Below are positions 1-5,227 of a DNA stretch of 5,227 nt, piece after piece. Location: the NCBI GenBank assembly GCA_003354225.1, contig PIVH01000662.1, positions 1 through 5,227 on the forward strand. The letters run 5' to 3'. A program made the position numbers and the translations under genes. The notes under the pieces were generated by a model. That model did no database searches. It was not told where the DNA came from and saw only the letters and a list, made by a program, of their open reading frames with translations. The stretch's first letter is position 1. Each line of letters begins with the position of its first letter. The stretch is from Globobulimina sp. Its lineage: Eukaryota; Foraminifera; Rotaliida.

Positions 1-1369
1 ATCAAAGATTTGCCGTCGCCGGCACCGTTTTGTTCGTATTTGAGGAAGTGTGGATTGCGCACTTTGGGCGGGTACTTGGTGCCGAATGAATGGAGGTATT
101 CCTTTTGCAAATTGATGGCGTCGGCGATGATTTGGTTTAAATCGGGTCTATGGACGAGACCGAAAGCGACGTCGTCCTCGTTACGGACTGCTCTGCGCAC
201 CGCCTCGTAATCGATAATTAGCCTTTTATGTGGTTATGATTATACGTACTGATAACACTGAAAAACGTGTTTTTGTTTACATATTTATCAGATATATCCC
301 ATGGCAACATTTGCAAACACGGGATATATAAATATATGCATCTATGCAAAGCAAACCTTTTATGATCATATAAGATATATTCTTCGTTGCCAATCACTTT
401 CAACACAAACTGCTGCGGATAATAGTTTTCGTGCTTGTGGTTGGCATTGATTTTCTTGACAAACTTCTCAATGATGTCGCCGGCCGTGGTTTTATTGACA
501 TTGATGGCCATTTTCCACGAAGTAGACGTAATGTTGAAGTCGATGGGCGGGAGGATCGTAGCCACAAAGGAGGACTTTTTCGGTATGGTGTGATTGCTGA
601 AAAACTCTGGAAACACCAAGTCGTTGGGATGCGGCAACAACTTCGTATGGTCGATGGCCGCCGCCTGCGCACGGTACACATCGACGTAATCGTTTCTGAA
701 ATTCCATTCTTGCGCATCAAACTTCAACAAGTACTTCGCAATCAGACTGTCGTCGATGTCTTCCCTGGCTATGGACTGCGACAATATCTGCGCAGTGCTG
801 CCGCTGCCTGCTGTATCCGTATGCGTTTGCGGCGAGGGATAGGTATTGAGCGTTGCTGCGAGGATCGGATTCTCAAAAGTGACGATCAGAGTGTCCCGAT
901 TGTACCATATTATTCTGCCCGTATCGCATTCTTGGCATTGGATCCATTCTTTGAAGATGTCGTTGGAGGAGGAGGAGGACGAAGAGGTGCAGGCCTTTTC
1001 CTCGTCGATGTAGCCATCGCTATCATAGTCGCCCGAGATCCTGAGGTCGTGGATGCTGTCGTTGTTGATGTTGTTATTGTTATTGTGCCAGTTGGATGAA
1101 TGGGAGGATGAGAAATTAAAATGCGATGAATTGGTGGATAGTTTTGGTGGTATTTTTTTGTTGGCGATGGGACTGTGGGCAGGCGATCTATTTCGACGCT
1201 GGTTGTTGTTCATTTTTTTATCGTTGACTGAACGATGGAAGTTGCTATGTCTGGATGAGGTGCTGGGACTGGTGACGAATTGTGCTATGGAGCCTGAACC
1301 GGTGGGTGTAGAGCCTCTGAATGATGAGCGATGTCTTAGTCTATATGGATTTGGACTGTCAGCGTTCAT
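1..1369 (-). CDS. Class I-type phosphoinositide 3-kinase catalytic subunit, N-terminal part (partial, one intron)
   Basis: Class I PI3Ks phosphorylate phosphatidylinositol lipids at the inner membrane surface under Ras and receptor control. The coding parts are 1369-357 and 222-1, giving 411 residues before the window edge. The start at 1369 is the first ATG after an in-frame stop at 1427-1429. Residues 1-130 are low-complexity, with Ser and Asn runs. Residues about 216-363 match the PI3K Ras-binding domain by eye: NFRNDYVDVYRAQ, then WKMAINVN, then FVLKVIGNEEYILYDHKR, continued after splicing as LIIDYEAVRRAV and ending AFGLVHR. This corresponds to the p110 pattern of a beta strand, a 'K(V/C)xGxxEYxL' strand and the following helix. 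I do not recognise a clear adaptor-binding domain in residues 130-215. The C2, helical and kinase domains would lie left of position 1. A class II PI3K is possible, since it also carries this domain. Family call is good; class assignment is inference. Confidence 0.82.
223..356 (-). other. Intron 1 of the PI3K gene (134 nt, GT-AG, phase 2)
   Basis: Without splicing, the frame leaves the Ras-binding domain after YDHKR, reads 45 unrelated hydrophobic residues and stops at 218-220. Removing 356 down to 223 (GTTTGC...ATAAAAG) rebuilds a split Arg codon and restores the expected domain sequence LIIDYEAVRRAV. The borders are GT and AG. A TCATAAC stretch about 20 nt before the acceptor could be the branch site. 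The same nine bases, CATAAAAGG, occur at both splice borders (364-356 and 230-222). The intron is clearly more A/T-rich than the exons either side. Confidence 0.8.
292..329. repeat. Inverted repeat (potential hairpin) inside the PI3K intron
   Basis: ATATATCCC (292-300) and GGGATATAT (321-329) are perfect reverse complements of nine bases, separated by a 20-base loop. In the pre-mRNA this could fold into a stem in the middle of the intron. The loop itself contains a small TTTGCAAA palindrome. The pairing is direct observation; any effect on splicing is unknown. Confidence 0.6.
960..987 (-). repeat. Poly-Ser run in the PI3K N-terminus
   Basis: A TCC-rich triplet run encodes seven to eight consecutive Ser residues just before the sequence NDIFKEWIQ. 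It marks the border between the disordered N-terminal region and the more ordered part of the PI3K. Codon runs like this are typical of protist proteins and vary easily in length. Confidence 0.7.
1060..1084 (-). repeat. Poly-Asn run in the PI3K N-terminus
   Basis: AAC/AAT triplets encode NNNNNINN within the disordered leader of the PI3K, after a Ser/His-rich stretch. Asn runs of this kind are common in A/T-rich protist genomes and support a eukaryotic microbial source. Confidence 0.7.
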
Positions 1370-1430
1370 GTGGTTGGCATGACCACTGAAGTGTGTGCAC
1401 AGTAACGAATAAAAAAGATTTTTATTTCAA
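1370..1430. promoter_or_regulatory. Short divergent intergenic region, probable bidirectional promoter
   Basis: Only 61 bp lie between the PI3K start codon (minus strand, 1369) and the proposed ATG of the EF-hand gene (plus strand, 1431). The stretch contains an A/T-rich core, AATAAAAAAGATTTTTATTT (about 1408-1427). No motif can be named with confidence. The call rests on the head-to-head layout and on the 1431 start, which is itself uncertain. If the plus-strand gene starts elsewhere, this region is simply 5' untranslated or promoter sequence of the PI3K gene. Confidence 0.4.
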
Positions 1431-4400
1431 ATGAATGCCATGGTCTGTATATTTTTTTGTATTTTGTTGTATTGGATTTGAAATGCCATATTTCAACGTG
1501 TATATAGACAGAGAATGCTATTGCAGAAATCACAGAGGCTATATGTGAGATTGCAGAGGGAAATGATTTTATAGATTTTGAGGAATTTCTGGATATTTTG
1601 CAAGAAATTGAGATAGATACAGAGGAACATAATGAGAGCAATTGCAACAAAACCAATCTAAAAAAGTTTTTCTGTGATTTACTGGTGATTTTGCGATGTG
1701 ATTTGGATGAGTTAAATATCGCCAAATTCAATAATTACGTACTGTCGAATTACAATTCATTTATAAATTACGCTAAACTGCAACAAAAAAAGACACAGAA
1801 ACAAATGAAATTGTCTGCAGTGAATTATATGAAATATTTAATTGATTTACATCTGAATCCAAACAAAACGAAAACTAAAAACAAATCGAAAATTAAAAAT
1901 AAAACGAAGAACAAAGGCAAACATAAAAAAAATGGGCCAATCCCCACCGAAATATTGCTGTTGATTGGCTCAGAAATGACTGAATATTTAGAAGGCTCCG
2001 AGTCTATGGATTATCAGGATTTTATTGGTTGTTGTAGAGAATTTTTAGGAGATAAGTATCCTGAGCAAAATCTAAAAATTGTGTATCAATTTATAGCAAA
2101 GCAACAATTGTCACAGGATACGGATTGCAATGACATTGACATTGACATTGACACAGAGATTACAGTGTCTTTTTTCATCCGTTTTATTGCTAAATATGGG
2201 GATAAATACGATAATATTAATGATGTTATAAAGTGTGTATTTGATAAAATTAGTTTCAATCAGTTACAAAGCAGAGTTAAGTGCTTATTTATCATTGCGA
2301 AATTGCGTATTTTTTATATATGTGTTTGTGTGAATGTGTTAGCAATCAGAAATAATAAAGAATTTACGCTCATATTTGGAGAATAAAGACGCAAAACGAT
2401 GTGGCATGATCACGTTAGAAGAGTTTATATCTGGTTTAAAATCGGCAAATGTAACCTCGATCTCCTCGCGTGATATGAAGAAAATATTCAATTTAAGCAC
2501 CACCAATGGCCGAATGAAGATAAATCTGTTTATGGATCGATTTATAAATACAAACACTTTAACTTTTGCCTATGATATTGACCAATTAATATTGATTGCA
2601 TTTGACGGCATTATTAAGAAGAAAACGCGTAAAAAAAAGAAAAAAAAGAAAAAAAAACTGCAACAACAACAGATCACTATCAATGATGACATGTTAGACT
2701 CTGATATGTTGGATATAAATTTAGATATTTTGGATATAAACGATGAAAAGGATGGCTTTGAAAAGTTACAAATTGCGTTCAAAACAATGGACGAGAACCA
2801 TGACAATAAGATAGATTTTAAGGAGTTTATGGCGGTCATTATTGGCGATTTAAAAATGAATTTAAAAGAAAATGAATGTAAACAAATATATTATCATCAA
2901 GCATTGCAACGAGATTTCTGTCTAGATTTAAATGAGTTTTTTGATCAAATACATGAGGAATTTCTCTCCTTTTCCGATGCGACCAGTATTGAATTATTGC
3001 ATCGATATTTTGCCAAAATATTGCACGAAGCGGCTCCATTTGAAAAATTGAATGAATTTATTTTGGACCATATAATGCCACCGACGCCGGCGCAAAACCA
3101 TAATATATCCAATTTGCAGTGTGAGATCATGGCATTATATGGCTCTATGTCCACCAATCCATTATTACGCAGAATACACAAACAGCAAACCTTTGACTAT
3201 ACCAATAAATACTTGCATTTCTTACAAAAAAATGTAACGCCGCGCATATTAGGTATGCTCTATAAAATATTTCTAATTCTAACCACTAAAAAAATAAAAA
3301 TATTATTTTGAAGGTGTTGTCATACGATCCATTCGTAAGGATTCGCCCTTAAAAGACGCAGAAATAAGCAAAATGTACAACGAATGGCTGATATGTTTAA
3401 ATCGGACCGACACGCACAAATTTAATGATTTATTCGAATTAGATTTTTTATTATTCCATTTAGGTCTAATTGTGTCGCGAAAGTTAGTCAAGCGTTTTAG
3501 TAATACTTTTTTAAACACAGTGTTCGAATCCGACCCGGTGTCGCCTCGCAATTCCAAACCGCCCAATGAATTGCTGCCAGATCCCGAGAATAGCATCGAT
3601 TTAATCCCATCTTTCATGAAAAGTACGCGGGAGACCTTAAATTTACAATTATTGAAATTTGACTTAAATAAAATCAAAAAAAGCAATATCAACCACAACG
3701 AAGACGATTCCTATCATTCTACAAAGAAACAGTACGCGAATCAAATCATCGCCTCTCAATCATCCAATGTTAAATTTAAATTAATTGATTTAATCGGTGA
3801 GTTTATCGACGATAAAGATAACACAATCTCGATCCGGGAGCAATTGCCGCACCACACACCGCCAAATGCCTCGCCGTCGTCATCATCCATGTCGGCGCAC
3901 GAAAACATCAAAATATTTCACCGACGGGCTCGCTCTGAATTGTTGCTCTCCAAAATTGGCAACAAAACCATCTTACAACGACGGAAAGAGCGCATTGCAA
4001 AACAGAAGAAGCAAAAAGAAAAAGCAAAACAGCAAATGCTGGTTCTCCGATCCGTTTCGATGTCATTCATAGATCGAGACTCCATTGAAAAGGAAGAGAA
4101 AAAGTGCGAGGATAATATGGAGGGCAATAAGTACAACCAAAGTGACAGTGATAACGAGATTGACCGCCAACGGAGTCGCTCCTTCAACTCCATTGATATT
4201 GATTTAGTATCAAACCATCAGTTGTCTGAAAATAGATTTTGGGCTCGCACCTTATCACTAAATGACGCGTACGGCGATGGCGGCGACGATGAAGAGGAAG
4301 AGGAAGAGGAGGAGTTATTGACCGAATCTGTGACACTGGGCACCTCCATTACGGATGACGAGGATTTTGAATTTGAGGGGGATATATTCTCATTGCTGGA

Positions 4401-4815
4401 GGATGAGGAGGTGGATGATGAGGAGTTGAAGTTAGATGAGGAGAAATATCATATTATTGGTCAGGAGAAAGTTAGTTTTGATCCATTGACAAGCACAGCG
4501 ATCTACGATCCGATGCGGAATATATTGGTATGGTCGAATGGCACGAAATGGATTAAGAAGGATTTTAAAATATTTTGTGGGAAATGGAGGGATCAGCGTG
4601 GTTATATTATAATGATTGATGAGAATGGCTTAATTCATTATATTGCGCCCAAATTGGGCACTTTTCAATGTCGCATTGTTGGCTTTTATAAAATAGCAAT
4701 ACAGTTTCAATCAAATATATATAATGCACAGTTGATAGATACAAATAATTTGAAATGGGAGAATGGCACCATTTGGAAACGTGTTGGTGATCAAATTATG
4801 TATTTCGTTATGTAG
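1431..4815 (+). CDS. Multi-EF-hand protein with acidic region and C-terminal W-x-N-G-T-x-W domain (four-exon model)
   Basis: Not a family I can name; probably an intracellular Ca2+-responsive protein. Modelled exons 1431-1442, 1508-2275, 2343-3252 and 3314-4815 give 1063 residues. EF-hand-like segments: residues 11-36 (AEITEAICEIAEGNDFIDF, loop one residue short); about 158-178; about 209-232 (DTDCND plus inserted DI repeats); 276-287 (DAKRCGMITLEE, positions 3 and 5 non-acidic); about 304-328 (degenerate); and 410-421 (DENHDNKIDFKE, fully canonical). Only the last is a confident Ca2+ site. Lys-rich linkers lie at about 122-147 and 352-365. Residues about 690-950 look disordered: a basic stretch (RRKERIAKQKKQKEKAKQQ), four R-x-x-S sites, then Asp/Glu runs. 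W-x-N-G-T-x-W occurs at 970-976 and 1045-1051. No signal peptide or membrane segment is seen. The exon 3-4 join is firm, exon 2-3 likely, exon 1 tentative. Confidence 0.7.
1443..1507 (+). other. Proposed intron 1 of the EF-hand gene (65 nt)
   Basis: The coding frame with an EF-hand-like segment opens right after a TAG at 1505-1507 and has no in-frame ATG before about 1804, so an upstream exon is needed. ATGAATGCCATG (1431-1442) followed by GTCTGT...GTGTATATAG joins in phase 0 to ACAGAGAATGCT and gives MNAM-TENAIAEIT. The middle is T-rich, as in the other introns. The donor is weak, and an alternative acceptor after ACAGAG (1513) also keeps the frame. Confidence 0.4.
2131..2154 (+). repeat. 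Hexanucleotide tandem repeat (TGACAT, nearly four copies) in coding sequence
   Basis: TGACAT is repeated three times in a row, followed by TGACAC, and encodes alternating Asp and Ile residues. The repeat sits between DTDCND and ITVSFF, the two halves of what looks like an EF-hand loop. Each unit adds two residues without shifting the frame. Confidence 0.75.
2276..2342 (+). other. Proposed intron 2 of the EF-hand gene (about 67 nt; borders uncertain)
   Basis: The exon 2 frame ends in a hydrophobic, unlikely stretch and stops at 2384, while the next frame is blocked upstream by TAG at 2340. A switch between about 2237 and 2360 is therefore required. My choice is GTTAAG at 2276 to TTAG at 2342. 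It is phase 0, similar in size to the neighbouring introns, and yields NQLQSR-QSEIIKNLRSYLENKDAKRCG, a plausible EF-hand helix and loop. An alternative is GTTTCA at 2253 to TCAG at 2349 (phase 1). The interval includes a T-rich tract at about 2308-2330. Confidence 0.6.
2616..2657 (+). repeat. A-rich run encoding a poly-Lys tract
   Basis: Nearly pure adenine coding sequence specifies KKKTR followed by nine Lys residues, and CAACAACAACAG after it adds four Gln. It separates the second EF-hand-like pair from the segment holding the canonical EF-hand. A nuclear localisation or nucleic-acid/lipid contact role is possible but unproven. Runs of eight or nine A are also prone to replication or sequencing slippage. 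Confidence 0.75.
2790..2825 (+). other. Canonical EF-hand Ca2+-binding loop
   Basis: The twelve residues DENHDNKIDFKE have Asp at position 1, Asn at 3, Asp at 5, Ile at 8, Asp at 9 and Glu at 12, the ligand set of a working Ca2+ loop. Position 6 is Asn instead of the usual Gly, which is tolerated in the family. The flanking helices FEKLQIAFKTM and FMAVIIGDL have the expected spacing of hydrophobic residues. A partner hand, degenerate in the loop, probably follows at about 2865-2950 (CKQIYYHQALQRDFCLDLNEF). Confidence 0.85.
3253..3313 (+). other. Intron 3 of the EF-hand gene (61 nt, GT-AG, phase 1)
   Basis: GTATGC at 3253 and TTTTGAAG at 3313 bound a 61-nt A/T-rich intron. CTAATTCTAAC, a good branch-site match, lies about 21-31 nt before the acceptor. 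Splicing rebuilds a Gly codon and reads TPRILG-VVIRSIRKDSPLK into the last exon. Unspliced, the frame stops at 3309-3311. This is the best-supported intron on the plus strand. Confidence 0.85.
4273..4450 (+). repeat. Acidic low-complexity region (GAT/GAG/GAA-rich)
   Basis: The stretch encodes GDGGDDEEEEEEEE, then DDEDFEFEGD, then LEDEEVDDEELKLDEE. Two acidic blocks are separated by LLTESVTLGTSIT. Such regions are disordered and may bind Ca2+ weakly, bind basic partners or neutralise the preceding Lys/Arg-rich stretch at about 3970-4040. It leads directly into the C-terminal Trp-motif domain. Confidence 0.7.
4519..4785 (+). other. C-terminal beta-rich unit framed by two W-x-N-G-T-x-W motifs
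   Basis: NILVWSNGTKWIKK and NLKWENGTIWKR lie 75 residues apart (Trp pairs 970/976 and 1045/1051). Between them are GKWRDQRGYIIMIDENGLI and a series of alternating hydrophobic residues typical of beta strands, with Gly turns. From memory, similar 'W-[S/D]-[N/D]-G-x-x-W' motifs recur at the ends of many protist proteins, usually without a named function. The fold and role here are inference. Confidence 0.55.
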
Positions 4816-5014
4816 TTTTTATTGTATTATTTTGAGTTTTCATAGTTATGATGCATATGAATGATGAATCTGTCTTAATAGCATATATTTCATTTGAGCT
4901 TGGTGCTTTTCTACAAAAAACTTAATTCTCACAGACTCTACAGACTACAGTTCACTTCCTTACGTTCATACACACCAACTCCGTTGTCAATTTGTCCATT
5001 ATTATAAATGCCAT
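4816..5014. other. Intergenic region between the EF-hand gene and the right-edge gene
   Basis: About 200 bp, A/T-rich, holding the 3' untranslated region of the EF-hand gene and the 5' region of the next gene. No AATAAA polyadenylation signal is present on the plus strand. A heptamer ACAGACT occurs twice (4931-4937, 4940-4946). ATTATAAATG at 5001-5010 is TATA-like but lies right against the start codon. I see no RNA gene. Confidence 0.5.
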
Positions 5015-5227
5015 ATGGATCCCAATAAAAATTATCCATGGCCATTTTGCCAACAAATGCAAACTAATCCATATTACCAACCAATGTTTCTCAGCGATCC
5101 AATTAGACAATTGCAACAATCACCAGCTGCATATACTGTTCCATCGGCAGCAGTGATGTCATTTGTGAGATACGTGCCGGCAGTCAAGATACTGCCGTCT
5201 GCAAGTGATGAACCTGCTTCAAGCTGC
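5015..5227 (+). CDS. 5' end of an unidentified Pro/Gln/Tyr-rich protein (partial)
   Basis: An ATG at 5015 opens 71 codons with no stop before the window edge. It reads MDPNKNYPWPFCQQMQ, then NPYYQPMFLSDPIRQL, and later VPSAAVMSFVRYVPAV. The frame is open from 4898, after a TGA at 4895-4897, with no earlier ATG. Codon use (CCA, CAA, TAT mixed with CCG, GTG) looks coding and resembles the exons to the left. There is no signal peptide or recognisable domain; Pro/Gln/Tyr-rich starts are common in RNA-binding, scaffold and transcription proteins, but nothing here decides. An out-of-frame ATG six bases upstream (5009) overlaps this start. An intron could end the exon anywhere past the last residues seen. 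Confidence 0.5.
   Translation, partial: MDPNKNYPWPFCQQMQTNPYYQPMFLSDPIRQLQQSPAAYTVPSAAVMSFVRYVPAVKILPSASDEPASSC

Noticed and set aside
431-1099. Long plus-strand open frame (222 codons) opposite the PI3K exon
   Set aside because: It is antisense to a frame with clear PI3K similarity, has no recognisable domain, and its Val/Asp/Gly/Arg-rich make-up is what the reverse of Ser/Asn/His-rich codons gives.
1438-1507. Bacterial-style start with ribosome binding site for the plus-strand gene, or TTG starts at 1598 and 2376
   Set aside because: Spliced introns and protein families show a eukaryotic nuclear gene; TTG starts in the middle of EF-hand-like segments would break the domains.
1366-1731. 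Minus-strand open frame (121 codons) over the start of the EF-hand gene
   Set aside because: It lies opposite exon 2, ends by overlapping the PI3K start, and its Ser/Ile/Lys-rich make-up is typical of antisense A/T-rich coding DNA.
2276-2386. Tail of exon 2 frame (VKCLFIIAKLRIFYICVCVN...) as a membrane segment
   Set aside because: It lies in the T-rich interval best explained as intron 2; the hydrophobic residues come from T-rich codons and end at a stop that splicing avoids.
4931-4950. Repeated ACAGACT heptamer in the right intergenic region
   Set aside because: Only two copies, nine bases apart, in simple sequence; too little to call a binding-site array or mobile-element end.
1-5227. A defence system, toxin, phage, CRISPR or transposon
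   Set aside because: No matching domain, terminal inverted repeats with transposase, or regular repeat-spacer structure is visible on either strand.

Overview
The window looks like nuclear DNA of an A/T-rich unicellular eukaryote (a protist). Three things point that way: short GT-AG spliceosomal introns (about 60 to 135 nt) that join reading frames cleanly, proteins full of Ser, Asn, Lys and Asp/Glu runs, and a class I-type phosphoinositide 3-kinase (PI3K). There are no bacterial signals such as operons or Shine-Dalgarno-led starts. The lineage cannot be fixed from the sequence. An amoebozoan, rhizarian (for example foraminiferan) or heterolobosean source would fit, and this is only a guess.

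Left part (1-1369, minus strand): the 5' portion of a PI3K catalytic-subunit gene. A low-complexity Ser/Asn-rich N-terminus of about 130 residues leads into a region that aligns by eye with the PI3K Ras-binding domain. The domain is completed only after removing a 134-nt intron (223-356). That intron is bounded by a 9-bp direct repeat and carries an inverted repeat. The C2, helical and kinase domains would lie beyond position 1.

Middle (1370-1430): only 61 bp separate the PI3K start codon from the most likely start of the gene on the other strand, so the two genes are probably head-to-head with a shared promoter.

Centre (1431-4815, plus strand): one four-exon gene, modelled at 1063 residues, for a protein I cannot name. 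It has a series of EF-hand-like segments, of which one (nt 2790-2825) has a textbook loop and the others are degenerate. A disordered charged region follows, with four R-x-x-S sites and long acidic runs. At the C-terminus, two W-x-N-G-T-x-W motifs frame a beta-rich segment. The joins at exon 3 to 4 (secure) and exon 2 to 3 (likely, exact borders uncertain) merge what would otherwise look like three separate ORFs. The 12-nt first exon is the weakest part of the model.

Right part (4816-5227): about 200 bp of A/T-rich intergenic DNA, then the first 71 codons of a third gene on the plus strand. It is Pro/Gln/Tyr-rich, of unknown function, and runs off the window.

Functionally, a PI3K (Ras-controlled lipid signalling) next to an EF-hand protein (Ca2+ response) suggests possible co-expression of two signalling genes. 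This is inferred only from the head-to-head layout. I see no mobile element, CRISPR array, tRNA or rRNA.
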